From positions 23,359,290-23,423,289 of the forward strand of contig CM043705.1 of NCBI GenBank assembly GCA_023935145.1: a DNA stretch of 64,000 bases, written 5' to 3'. The notes below the pieces were generated by a model. The model did not search any database, was not told the DNA's origin, and saw only the letters and a program-made list of their open reading frames with translations. Position numbers and translations under genes: made by a program. This DNA is from Bretschneidera sinensis. Its lineage: Eukaryota; Streptophyta; Magnoliopsida; Brassicales; Akaniaceae. Positions 1 through 10,565 of the stretch are shown piece by piece. The number at the start of each line of letters is the position of its first letter. Positions within the stretch are counted from its first letter, which is position 1.

Positions 1-107
1 TTCTCTTCCTCACTTGTCTTTGCCTTATTTTCTTCACTTATTTGTATGGGACTGTCCTCAAATCCTAGCCAATGCAGCCAATTCTGCTCTTCATCCCGGA
101 ACTCCCC

Positions 108-485
108 CTAAAGGGCTGAATTGGATTCCGATGGAGAAAAGAAATACTCTGCTTCTAAGAAAGTGACATCCATAGTAATATAGGTGCGTTTAGTAGCAGG
201 ATCACAGCAGTGGTATCCTTTCTTATGTGTTGTATACCCCAAGAAAATACATCGAACTGCGCATGGATTAAGCTTGGTGTGTTGATTCTTATGAAGATGA
301 ACAAAGGCAACACATCCAAAGATACATGGGGGAATTAACAAAACAGTAGGCAATGAGACATGGTTAGAAAGAATCTGTAATGGGGTCTTAAAATTCAACA
401 CCTTCGAATGCATATAATTCAAAAGATGTACTGCAGTAGCAACCGCATCACTCCAGTATCGAGTAGGCATATAGGCTCCAATCAA
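108..485 (-). pseudogene. Copia integrase C-terminal fragment
   Basis: An open stretch of 125 codons matches the end of the Copia integrase core and its C-terminal region. It shows RYWSDAVATAVHLLNYM, then IFGCVAFVHLHKNQHTKLNP, then CIFLGYTTHKKGYHC and a DVTFLE block. These are the usual landmarks (W-x-A-x-x-T-A-x-Y-L-x-N, FGC, GY, DVTF) in the expected order. In the intact protein this part supports integration of the cDNA copy. The catalytic core lies further right (about 490-1000, minus) and is interrupted by stops. Confidence 0.8.
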
Positions 486-1005
486 TAGGGCACGGGCTTT
501 TTCTAAATGTGCCTGTTTTTATGTTCGGCTACCCTATTTTGTTGTGGTGTTTGAGTACAAGAAGTTTCATGGAGAAGGCCATGACTTTTGAAGTAAGTTT
601 TAAATTGTTTGTTGACATATTCACCACCATTGTCAGAACGGAGAATCTTAATTTTAGCTGAAAACTAAGTCTGAATCATTGCATTAAAAGATTGAAAAAC
701 TCCAAGCGCATCGTTTTTATTTTTCAACAAGTACAACCAAGTCACGCGAGTATAATCGTCAACAAATGTCACAAACCAACAAATGCCACAAAAAGTTGTA
801 ATTGGAGAGGGTCCCTAAACATCAGAGTGAATTAAGGCAAAAGGAATATCACTTTTATTCAAACTTGTTGGATAAGGAATACGATGACTCTTGGCTAAAT
901 TTCATGTATCACATTTAAGTCTGAATCATGTAAACTTGAAAATAAATATGGAAATAAATACTTCATATAACTGAAGGACGGATGCCCCAAACGACAATAC
1001 CATAG

Positions 1006-1431
1006 CTAAGTTTGTCTCTCCTTGATGTTGTTTGTGTGATACATATGATTAGCTTTACCAGGACTGAAGTCATCCATATAGTATAACCCTCCCCTCTTAG
1101 TACCACGCCCAATGATCTCCTTGGTGAGAATATCCTGCAGGAGACAAAAGGTAGGAAATATGAGTGCAACACAATTCAATTCCTCAGTAACTTGGCCAAC
1201 AAACATCAATTTATTTGAGAGAAATGAGACTAGTAAAGTATTAGATAAAGAGAGTGAGGGTGATAAAGCAACAGTTCCAGCCCCTGTAACTGGATATGTG
1301 ACTCCATGAGCATTAGCAATCCTTATGCACCTTGGTGGCACCATAAAGTCACTTGGAGTGTTTGTCATATGATCTGTTGCCCCTGAATCAATTATCCAGC
1401 CATTGTCGTCACCTTGGTTAGCACTAAGCAA
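1006..1431 (-). pseudogene. Copia protease and GAG-pre-integrase fragment
   Basis: A stretch of 141 codons begins with WIIDSGATDHMT, the aspartic protease active site of Copia polyproteins; the catalytic Asp is kept. It is followed by the conserved protease body and by a GAG-pre-integrase-like segment (GGLYYMDDF). Upstream gag sequence (1440-2429) is recognisable only in pieces because of stops. The shorter plus-strand and minus-strand reading frames in the same interval are shadows. Confidence 0.8.
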
Positions 1432-2246
1432 TGCGGAACCACATTTACCTTGATCATTGAGAGTAGTAGGATCAGCGGAATGTTCTACTTATGAGATGAA
1501 AGATAGCTCAGGTTCTGCAGTTACTAAAACAGCCCGACCCGAGCCTTCATTGGAGGTAGCTTCACGTTGTTTTCGTGCCTTGAGTTCAGTCCACCATTCG
1601 GGGTACCCATGTAGCTAAAAACAAGTGTCACGGGTATGTTTCATATTCCCACAATGAGTACAGCCTCCTCATTCTGATTGTCCCTTTGCTTTAGAGGTTG
1701 TATTCGATTTTCAATTGCATGTAGCAGGAGATCCGTGTCTGATGTGGCCCCATCTTGACTCCTTTCGAAGCCATAACAACACTAGGTGAAGTGTCTGCGT
1801 CTGTTCTCATCACTGCCTACCTAATATCCTCCCTTCGAACATGAGCATAAGCCTGTTCTACCATAAGGAACGGTCGTAGGTGGAGCACGTCACTTCGGAT
1901 CTTATCCAACCGATCATCCAATCCATCAAGAAATATATATACTCTATCTTGTTGAATTGAATTTTATTTATGTATATCTACAGCACACTCCATCGGGTTA
2001 GGACGATGAAAATCAATCTCTCTCCACGGGCCTCTCATTCTAGTCACTCATTTTTTAAGATCATACACTAGAGAGTTGTCAGTCCCATCAAAGTAAGTTG
2101 TAGCAATAGAGTCCTATACCATTTTTGCAGTTGGAAACCGAATAAAATTACTGATCAAAGGTGGGTCCATTGAGTTGATCAGCTATCATTTCACGATTGA
2201 AGTCTCCATTAATATATCCCAATTTGTCTTTGCCAGAGATATACAT

Positions 2247-2429
2247 CTAAACGACTTGGGACCATAAAGCATAGGTGGTTCCATCCAACTTAATGTCGAT
2301 CTGTGCGGTAGACGAATCGTAGTTAAGAGTGCGAACTTGAGTCTGATTCTTGGTCAAGACTTCTGTCATTCTGTTGGTTAATTCATCCAAGATGGAGCCG
2401 TGCTGCCCCACCTCAGTTGAGTCCTCCAT
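2247..2429 (-). pseudogene. Copia gag N-terminal fragment
   Basis: A 60-codon frame ends in KLDGTTYALWSQVV, the N-terminal gag signature of plant Copia elements (L-x-G-x-N-Y-x-x-W). It starts 62 bp inside the primer binding site, as expected for gag. A stop follows directly, and gag continues leftwards in broken form. Confidence 0.7.
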
Positions 2430-2490
2430 CTCTTCAATCAGTTCTGAATTTTTTTTTGTGAGAGTTCAGTTGTAGCAGAAATCCTAGAAT

Positions 2491-2684
2491 CCCGCTCTGA
2501 TACCATGATAGAAAAAAGGTTTTTTTTTCTTATATTTTTCTTTGTACAGAACAAATATAGTTAATATAGCAGTACACTGAGAAAGAATATGGAAACTATT
2601 TATGGCTGGACAATCTCTAAGGCTAATATCACGGTTAACCCTTGAAGGAAGGGATTTACACCACTCCTGCAATTTCTCCGATCA
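2491..2684 (-). other. Copia primer binding site and adjoining 5' LTR
   Basis: On the minus strand 2505-2491 reads TGGTATCAGAGCGGG, the classical complement of the initiator-Met tRNA 3' end. The LTR side ends TATCA at 2506-2510. The other LTR edge is placed near 2684 (plus strand ...GATCA) only because short LTRs of about 180 bp are common in some Copia lineages; it cannot be verified without the second LTR. Confidence 0.6.
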
Positions 2685-2718
2685 ATTCTTCATTGACAGC
2701 TCACGCCAACAACACATG

Positions 2719-2785
2719 CCACTCAAACTTGGAACCTTTGGAACTCAGGGTCTCAGCCTTAACCATTGAGTCAAGGCCCTATGAT
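2719..2785 (-). repeat. Possible SINE head (tRNA-like A and B boxes)
   Basis: On the minus strand TGACTCAATGG (2773-2763) fits an RNA polymerase III A box. About 30 bases on, GGTTCCAAGTTTG (2736-2724) resembles a B box. Spacing and order suit a tRNA-derived SINE. No clear body or A-tail was found, perhaps because the Copia element cut it. A chance match is possible. Confidence 0.3.
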
Positions 2786-4001
2786 TATCCGTCAGAGACA
2801 TGGTGTCAACAATTTACGTGAGAACAAGGTGTTATACATGGTAAATTGTAGAACCACGAACTTTATGATTCAACTGTCTTCCATATAACAGTCATTTCAT
2901 GTTCTAAATTTCTATTTGAAATCCAGAGGCCAGCAACAAACATGTTATCTTTCTTTATGTTTAACACACACTTCTCATATCATTCACTAACCACGACTGA
3001 TCAGTGCATTCAATACATGAAAAGGCCAGAATCCAAACTTCTGACAGTCTTTCCTCTTTTTTTTCTCCTTCCGACAGGATGCCAGATATAAATCTTCTCT
3101 TGCATCTTTTTAGTAGATTACAAGCTTATTTAATTGTTCAGGAAGTTCTACTCTCTTTCAACTGAAAAAAAAAAAACATTCATCATTCTAAGACCAGGTG
3201 ACGTTTGAGCTTAATTGTCATGATTCATGGATTTTGAATTATTACTGAGAGATCAGTGTTGTTCCTTAAAAAATGAAATAGAAGAGAAAGGAAAATCAGA
3301 ATAGGATGTTAAGGAGCTCTATTAGCTTTTCTGATATAGATTATGGAGACTCCTATGTTGTGTTTCTGGAACTAGCTTGCTTGCCCTATTTTACAAGTAG
3401 TTCAGGCATGTTCCTAGGTGTTAAGGTCCTGTGAGCCACAGCTTAAACTATTGTAGTTCATATGCCATCTCCCTCACTGTATTACATTTGGTTGATTGTG
3501 ATCACATTCATAGTCCAATAGTATTGCTGTCAGGTTTTTTGATAAGGTTCTAAAAAATAGTCTTGGGAACAAACTAAGAGAGCTTAAAATTCTCTTTTTA
3601 ATCTTCTTTAGGCAGGGTGGGGATGAGGGGCATATATGGCATAGCCGCTTAGGTGGATATCAATTTTGAGTTATATGGTTTTGTTCCAATTTGGATCCCA
3701 TTGACAGAGAATTATTATTTATGTTTCTTAATAGTAAACACATTGTTTACACTCACAGATAGAGGTAGATTCTTGGAAGGAAGAAGTTTTTTTTTCTTAT
3801 TCTGAGTGCATGAACTTCGAAATGAATCTTTCTGATGATATTTATGGCTATGAGGGACTCAGCTACGCTGTTAGGGAGTTCAACATGGATACTTTCTAAT
3901 GAAATGTGAAATTTTGAATTTAATCTATCTTCTTGCCAACAGAAAAACTCTTAGTTTTACTAGAGCATAGAAAAGGGGGAAAAATACCTTTTTGGGCTTT
4001 G
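2786..4001. other. Intergenic, no gene recognised
   Basis: AT-rich sequence with stops in all frames. No coding similarity, RNA gene or clear repeat boundary was recognised. Confidence 0.5.
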
Positions 4002-4308
4002 CGTTCGCATTTAGACCATATCGCTAGATAATACACAAAATATGTTATCAGTTGCTTGTTTTACACTCCTAACCCAACAATGCCTTTGTGTCTTCCGGTG
4101 TCGTGTTGGTTCTACTCTTTTGGTCTTTTGTTTTCTGTGTTTTGATTATAGTTAGCAGGCTCAAACCAGATATTGACTCGAGGGAGCAATCGGCTCGATG
4201 GGTTAATGGTCCCGCTCAAGTCATGTGGTTGAACCCTATGAACAATTAAAAAATAATTAAAATTATGGTAATAATTTTAATAATATTATTTTAGAAATAT
4301 TGATTATG
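4002..4308 (+). repeat. 307-bp direct repeat, copy 1
   Basis: This aligns without a gap to 8364-8670: 18 mismatches in 307 (about 94% identity), of which 14 are transitions. It starts CGTTCGCATTTAGA and ends TTGATTATG. The sequences beyond both ends are unrelated. It contains no ORF, and no terminal inverted repeat was seen. Confidence 0.85.
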
Positions 4309-4466
4309 TCCAATTTGAGCCTGCTAAGAAGATCTTCCCCAGCTTGAATTCCTTTCCACAACCAAGTTGTGTTACTCTTAATGGTACAGTGAAACAAGGT
4401 GGAATTAGGAATGTACTTCACCGTCATGATAATGTTACTAATGGTAATTGGATTGGTACTAGCACT

Positions 4467-4813
4467 ACATTTGGAACCAAATGAAATTGGAATTTATTTC
4501 ATTTCCAAATAGATTAAAAATAAAATTCATGTAGAAAGGAATTGAATTAGATGTTTTTGTTTGCCGTTTTTTTGGTAGTTTGTAGAATTAAATTGAACTT
4601 TTAAATATAAAATGTTTATAAAATATGGGGAATTCAAAGAGGAAGGAGACAGAGAGAGTGTATTTTGGTCATCATAATTTTTTTACTCTTCATTTTAGGG
4701 AATTCATTTGTAAATTCTTTCAATTTTAATAGAATTTGCAGCAAGCTAACTTAATTTCATAACGAATTCATTTCGAAATGAATTCTATAATTTTTTTCTT
4801 GTTCCAAACATAA
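4467..4813. mobile_element. Possible MITE with imperfect inverted ends
   Basis: The left end reads ACATTTGGAAC and the right end GTTCCAAACAT. Beyond that, AT-rich arms carry GAATT/ATTTC motifs in inverse order, giving a weak terminal inverted repeat over about 347 bp. There is no transposase, and no clean target-site duplication was found. Confidence 0.35.
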
Positions 4814-5520
4814 CTACTGTAGAATTAAAAAGGAATTTCTCTAAATTGAGAAGATTCAAATGGTTCACGAGTCATGGGGTTTGTGATTGACATTCACCTT
4901 AGTGGTTATATCTTTGGCCGAGTTAATGATGTTTATAAGATAAGGTTTAAATTTATATAAGTTCAGGCATGAAGCATCATACAATTATTTAAAGCCCGTG
5001 GTTCGTATGCTTAAGTCTTTCCATAGTAATTGTATCCTTCGGATTGAAGGTCACCTTATTCATTGTTCTTAAGATTAGTCGCTAATATCATGCAAATTGG
5101 CCTATAGATACAATTCTTATGCTTAGATATTTATAAATATTGTATCAATAAAAGAAATAAATTATTTTTATTAAACATCTTTATTACTTTTCAATCATCA
5201 AGCCCAAACACGAAAAGGCTTCAACCTTCAGATTTCAATGCCTTATTGTCAATTTGTACCCATGTTGACTTGGGCTGTTCACTCCTGCAGGAATTTTCCG
5301 CAAGAACACTCTTGATTTTGACAACTTCATCTTGCATAGCTAGGAGCACACAAACCTTTGTAATCGTTGTCATTTCTGCAAAATGAAGGCACTTTTCTTG
5401 CCTCGGATCCCAACAGTAAACCTATCATTAATGTTTCTAATATTACTCCATTATCAAAAAAAAACATTTATGTTAGAAAATAACTTAATGAGTACATGTG
5501 TAATATTCAAATAACAGGAA
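4814..5520. other. Intergenic, no gene recognised
   Basis: AT-rich, stops in all frames. No family or RNA gene was recognised between the MITE-like end and the Copia LTR. Confidence 0.5.
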
Positions 5521-5715
5521 TGCTAGAATCGTGGGAATTAGAGAAAAAGATAGAATCCCACTAAATAACTTTGTTTTTATTTTCTAGGAGTTAGTTTTCT
5601 TATTTATCTCATCTCTCAATTATCTCCTTGTAATTAGCTAAGATTATTCTGTACAATAGCCGAAAAAGGCCTCATATTCAATACATCAGATATTCATTTT
5701 TTTTTAAAGTTTACA

Positions 5716-5727
5716 TAGTATCAAAGC
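5716..5727 (+). other. Degenerate Met-tRNA primer binding site
   Basis: TAGTATCAAAGC is the usual TGGTATCAGAGC with two changes. It directly follows a TTACA end, which marks the 3' edge of the 5' LTR at 5715. Confidence 0.7.
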
Positions 5728-5866
5728 TTTAGGGTTTTTTTTCTGAAAATTCCAAAGTCTTCATCGCTTCATCTGTTTTGGCCTTCATAGACGACCATAC
5801 ATTTGGCCTTTATCGCCAATTTTTTCTTCCCTCTAATCTTGCCTTCTTCTCCATCATTAACCCACC

Positions 5867-6199
5867 ATGGCTAAAAACACCACCCTGCCCACATAAGTTC
5901 TCAATCATCCGACTTCAGGTGATCTGCAGAATATTCAAGCAGCGTACAGGCTAAGTGGGAAGAATTATCTGAAGTAGTCCCAGTTTATCCGCACGGATTT
6001 GAAGGGCAAGGGAAAAATAAATCATCTTCTGGGCATAGGACCGAAGGAGGGAGATCCCAAATTTGCAGCGTGGGATGAAGCAGATTCCATGATTAATATA
6101 GAGGAGGTAGAGAAGCTAAGAGAACTTCTAGGATCACTGGAAAAACCTAATGGTTCATGCTCTCTTGCATTCTCAGGTAAGTTCTTATTTTCTCAATAA
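5867..6199 (+). pseudogene. Copia gag remnant
   Basis: From ATG at 5867 the frame reads through stop codons at 5894 and 5972, and then shows typical gag sequence (YRLSGKNYLK, then SQFIRTDLKGKGKINHLLG, then AAWDEADSMI). After that block it joins unrelated sequence ending at 6199. The C-terminal half of gag and its CCHC zinc knuckle are therefore missing. Gag would form the virus-like particle. Confidence 0.75.
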
Positions 6200-6238
6200 C
6201 TAAATGTCTCAGATAAAACCATCGGTAATTTATAGGTT

Positions 6239-6841
6239 ATTTACTCAGGAGCCACAAACCATATGACTCATTCTTCACTAAATTTTAGCACATACTCTCT
6301 ATGTCATAGAAATCGAAAAATAGCAGTTGCTGATGGTTCTTTAACTACTGTAGCTGGTTTAGGAGATATTAATATCAGTCCTTCTCTTACTTTAAAAAAT
6401 GTTATTCATGTCCTAAAGTTGTCCACCAACTTAATATCCATTCAAAAGCTCACACATGGTATGAATTATAATATACTTTTCAATCCTTCTCAATGTGTTT
6501 TTCAGGACCAGGTTTCGGGGAAGAAGATTGGACTTGCTAAGGAGAGAAACGGGCTCTACTATCTTGACGAATCAAGCAAGTCACATATGGTCAGGAATAA
6601 TTTATCTCTGTCATTTCTATCATCGTCCAATAAAGACGCTATTTGGCTCCACCATTTAAGACTAGGGCATCCATCTTTTGGAATCTTGAAAATTATGTTT
6701 CCTACTTTGTTTCGAGGTCTAGGTGCTGAACAATTTCATTGTGATATATGTGAGTTTGCGAAGCACAAATGTGTACTTTTTTCAATCAGCAATAATAAAA
6801 GCCTAGTTCTGTTTTATTTGATTCATAGTGATATATGGTGA
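6239..6841 (+). pseudogene. Copia protease and GAG-pre-integrase remnant
   Basis: The frame enters the protease at I-Y-S-G-A-T-N-H-M-T. The catalytic Asp of D-S-G-A is replaced by Tyr (codon 6242-6244), so the protease cannot work. It continues through NVIHVLKLSTNLISIQKL and ERNGLYYLDE into the integrase zinc-binding segment (H-H of LHHLRLGHPS, C-C of HCDICEFAKH), which looks intact. A stop follows at the integrase D-I-W motif. Confidence 0.8.
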
Positions 6842-6859
6842 CACTCTACAATTCCAAAT

Positions 6860-7467
6860 GTGTCTCATTCTCGTTGGTTTGTCTCTTTTATTGACGATTG
6901 TACTAGGGTTTCTTGGATCTTTCTTCTTAAACATAAGTCAGATGTAAGTAGTGTACTCTCAAACTTCCACAACATGATTCAAAACCAATTTGGGGTAAAA
7001 ATCAAAAGATTTCGATCACACAATGCAAGGGATTATTTTAATCAAGTTTTATCTCCATATTTTCAAAAAGAGGGAATCATCCATGAACCCTCTTACGTTG
7101 ATACTCCACAACAAAACGGAGTGGCAGAGAGGAAAAATGGCCACTTGCTAGCCACAACCCGAGCCTTTCTCTTTCACCATAATGTTCCAAAACACTATTG
7201 GGGGGAAGTCGTACTCACAGCATCTTATATGATTAATCGTCTACCTTTTTGGGTGCTAGGGTTAAGTCACCAATGGAAACAATATCCAAATTCTATTGCG
7301 ACCTTTGTGCAACAAATAACCTCACTCCAAAAATCTTCGGCTGCACTACCTTTGTCGATGTTCACAGTCGAAACAGAGGAAAATTAGATCCAATGGCTCT
7401 TACGTGTGTTTGTAGGTTATTCGTCCACCCAGAAATGATACAAATGCTACCATCCACCTACACATAA
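6860..7467 (+). pseudogene. Copia integrase core remnant
   Basis: This holds SRWFVSFIDDCTR, then PQQNGVAERKN with the catalytic Glu, then KHYWGEVVLTASYMINRLP. The second catalytic Asp motif (normally S-D-N-G) reads S-H-N-A, so Asp is replaced by His. A frameshift near 7250 moves the C-terminal part (NNLTPKIFGCTTFVDVHS) into another frame that ends at 7467. Integrase would insert the cDNA; this copy could not. Confidence 0.8.
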
Positions 7468-7570
7468 ATTCTTTGTCTCCATAGATGTCACTTTTGAGGA
7501 AACAAAACCATACTTTAACCAGCCTTATCTTCAGAGGGAGACTTCATTTAGTGAAGATAAGGATAGAGAT

Positions 7571-8363
7571 TTGTTTCTGCTTAATCTACCTACTCGTGAG
7601 TCAGTTGTGTCCACCGGATCAACCCCATCTGATCTAATTCCATCCTCATTCGATCTAATTCCAGCCCAACCAGCTCCAGCTGACCCACCTATATCGGTTG
7701 AACCATTCCAGCTAGTGTCAACATCAGCCCCATCTGATCTAATTCCAGCTGACCCACCTGTATAGGCCGAATAATTCTAGCCGGTGTCAACACCCATACC
7801 CGCCCACACTGGACTCATTGTGGGCAGGTCCATGAGATATGTGCATGACTCTATGCAATTTGTGCAGGCTTATTCAAGGAAAAGAGACTCGGATCCTAAT
7901 CCCATGCAAGTCCAAGCTTCAACTCCTAATCCTGAGAATGAGGTAAATACAATTTCTGACCAATCTCAATTAACACCAGACCATGATCTCCCAATTGCTA
8001 TTAGGAAAGGCACAAGAGAATGCACAAAATACCCATTGTATCCTTTGGCAAAATTCATCTATTTTGAGAAATTCTCACCCTCACATAGGACCTTTCTAGT
8101 TAGTCTAAAATCTATTCATATTCCTGATACTTTATCTGAGGCATTATGTAATGAGAATTGGAGAAATGCCATAAGTGAAGAAATGTAGGCGCTAAAGAAG
8201 AACCAAACGTGGGAAATAGTTGACTTACCATCTGGAAAGAAGGTTGTGGGCTGCAAGTGGGTGTTTACCATAAAATACAAGTCAAATGGCTCTCTTGAAA
8301 GATACAAAGCCAGACTCATGGTGAAATGATACACGTAGACCTATGGTGTAAACTATCAAGAGA
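7571..8363 (+). pseudogene. Copia integrase-RT linker and RT N-terminus
   Basis: A proline- and serine-rich linker holds repeated S-D-L-I-P units (7640-7760). The conserved RT entry follows: E-A-L-x-x-x-x-W-R-x-A-I-S-E-E-M, then KKNQTWEIVDLPSGKK and GCKWVFTIKYKSNGSLERYK. Stops interrupt at 7763 and 8186 and in the last 40 bases. RT ends at QETFA, where canonical elements continue with P-V-A-K. Confidence 0.75.
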
Positions 8364-8670
8364 CGTTCGCATTTAGACTATATCGCTAGATAATGTACAA
8401 AATATATTATCAGTTGCTTGTTTTACACTCCTAACCCAACAATGCCTTTGTGTCTTCCAGTGCCGTGTTGATTCTACTCTTTTGATCTTTTATTTTCTGT
8501 GTTTTGATTATAGTTAGCATGCTCAAACCGGATATTGACTCGATGGAGCAATCGACTCGATGGGTTAATGGCCCCGCTCAAGTCAAGTGGTCGAACCGTA
8601 TGAACAATTAAAAAATAATTAAAATTATAGTAATAATTTTAATAATATTATTTTAGAAATATTGATTATG
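8364..8670 (+). repeat. 307-bp direct repeat, copy 2
   Basis: Gap-free partner of 4002-4308. Its first seven bases (cgttcgc) overlap what the Copia RT would itself supply at this point, so the exact join to Copia is ambiguous by those bases. Sequence diverges from copy 1 immediately after the shared TTGATTATG. Confidence 0.85.
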
Positions 8671-10232
8671 CCAAATCAAACTCTATATTAATTGTTTCGC
8701 ATAAAATATATTCTATAGTCCTATATCATCATCATCATTACTAATTTTAGTTAATAAATTCAAATTTGATGATCACTAATTTTGTGAACAGTGACTTTGA
8801 GTTCATATACAAATTCCATATTTTAAAAATCATTTAAGTATAATAATTATAGTAATCTCTGGGTAGGGTTTTTCTTTGTTCTGGCCAGTGTTCTTAGAAA
8901 ATTTGTTGTTTGATTGGTTTGATATTCATCTTGCTTTCCTTCCATTTCAATTAATATTTAATCAGATTCGGAATATGAAGACCAGCCTTTAGGAATTACA
9001 ATATATGTTGAGGAGAAAACAAAGGAAAAACAGGATGTTAGGAACTATAAAATAGACACTCCCAAACTACAGAAGAAAATGAGCGTTGAATTTCCTGGAA
9101 TTAATGCAGCAATCCCATAAAACGTAGATTGAAGTCGCTGGGTAGCTTTTCAGAGGCCAGTTTACATTCTTCCTGGAACCAGTCATAATACAGGTGAAAA
9201 TGTTCCTCAGAAGTTATTGCCTTAGAGGGCCCTTATGATCAGAGATGGCCCAGGGGCTATAGAGATGGTGGGTTAAGCTATAGGCTGGGAGTCAGATAAT
9301 CTGAGCCTGATTATTCACAGGATAACTTCCAGTTGCTTTGATCCTGATTACAGACCTTTTTTTTTATCAAAGAATTGATTTTCAGTGCCAACTGTGTTTT
9401 CTGGTCCAAGAAGTGATTACACAACTAAGTTTTTTGGTCCAATAAGTGATTTTCCATTTGAAACTGAGTTTTCTATTCAAACAAGTGATTACACAACTGA
9501 GTTTTTTTTATCCACAAAGTGATTATAGAACTGAGTTTTTTGGTCCTAAAAGTGGTTAGCCAGTTCTGAAGCTTGAGTTTACCAAAATAATTTAGCGACT
9601 GATGATTGATATTACCACCTTCACAATTGCATCGCCTTCACCATTGTGAAGTACTCCTTATCTTAATAATATTTTTTTTTCATATTTATATTGACATAAA
9701 GGTGGATTTAAGCCGAGTCCGAGTTGAAAGGTGTTCGAATAAGTTTTTTTTTCACGAGTTGAGCTTGAGCGCTCCTCAAATCGGGCTCGGCTCTGTATCA
9801 ATTCCAGTCGAGCTATGCGAAATAAAATAAATAAATATATGTATTTTTTATAATATATAATAAATATAATATATATAATAATTTTTTAATTTATTAATTA
9901 AATCTAGTTTATTTGTAAACCTAAAAAATAAGTTTGACATTGTTTGAATTCGATTCGATAAATTACCAGAACTAGATTCATAGTTTAAATTCGATTTAGT
10001 CTAAGTTTCAGTTTTTTTTAACAAACCGCACAGTTGGACTTAGTTTCACCCTATCTTTCTATATAGTTTAACTGTTACGAAATGCATGAAGTAATCATTT
10101 TTCTCCCTTTTAATTTTTTTCTTTCTTTTGTTAGTTGTTGTAAATTTTTTACCTAGGAGTCCATTGTTTTGGCTCCCTAACTGTACTGTTTATTTGTTTA
10201 AATATTCTTTGTCGAATCTCTATTTAAAAACA

Positions 10233-10234
<2 letters not shown>
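8671..10234. other. Intergenic; short tandem repeat inside
   Basis: No gene recognised. 9379-9560 holds a degenerate tandem repeat listed separately. 9700-10030 has the GAGCTTGAG / GGGCTCGGCTC words common in degenerate plant DNA-transposon remnants, but no ends could be placed. Confidence 0.45.
9379..9560 (+). repeat. Degenerate tandem repeat, unit about 32-36 bp
   Basis: Five or so copies of a unit around AAGTGATTACACAACTGAG followed by a T-run and GGTCC. Copies differ by substitutions and T-run length. It is not coding. Confidence 0.65.

Positions 10235-10284
<50 letters not shown>
10235..10284. repeat. (AT)25 microsatellite
   Basis: 50 uninterrupted bases of alternating A and T. Confidence 0.95.
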
Positions 10285-10287
<3 letters not shown>

Positions 10288-10387
10288 GGTAAGAAATTTA
10301 ATATGTTAAGGAGTGCATCTAATAAATCTGTTTTAGATTTAGCTCAAGTTATTGGTTATGGGTCATGTGAGGATTTCTTGGTAACAT

Positions 10388-10565
10388 TGGTTTAAAATTA
10401 ATATTTTAAATTAATTTAAAATTTTAACAGTAATTTTAAAATTTTTATTAATAATATTGTTTTTAAATCTTATATTTATATTAATATTATTAATAAAATT
10501 TTATAAAAATATTAATAAAATTTTAAAATAATTTAAAATCAATATTTAAGACGTACTTTAAACCA
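10388..10565. mobile_element. AT-rich foldback (MITE-like) element
   Basis: The left end TTGGTTTAAAATTAATATTT pairs with the reverse complement of the right end, which starts CTGGTTTAAAGTACG and later repeats TTAAATTATTTTAAAATTTT. The arms cover most of the 178 bp. It is non-coding, and the target duplication is unclear. Confidence 0.5.

Larger units (their letters stand above)
1..2684 (-). mobile_element. Ty1/copia retrotransposon, 5' part, cut by window edge
   Basis: Read on the minus strand, the order is LTR (about 2684-2506), primer binding site, gag, protease, integrase. Reverse transcriptase and RNase H would lie left of base 1. That gag-PR-INT order before RT is diagnostic of Ty1/copia. 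Many stops and frameshifts break the reading frame between recognisable blocks, so the copy is dead. The outer LTR edge near 2684 is a guess, because the second LTR is outside the window. Confidence 0.85.
5521..8363 (+). mobile_element. Truncated Ale/Retrofit-like Ty1/copia element
   Basis: The order on the plus strand is short 5' LTR, Met-tRNA primer site, gag, protease, integrase and the start of reverse transcriptase. The element stops abruptly after the RT motif Y-G-V-N-Y-Q-E-T-F-A, where the 307-bp repeat begins. RT catalytic motifs, RNase H and the 3' LTR are absent. The LTR edge near 5521 is provisional; TGTTAG at 5471 is the alternative. Frameshifts, stops and lost catalytic residues show it is inactive. 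Confidence 0.8.
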
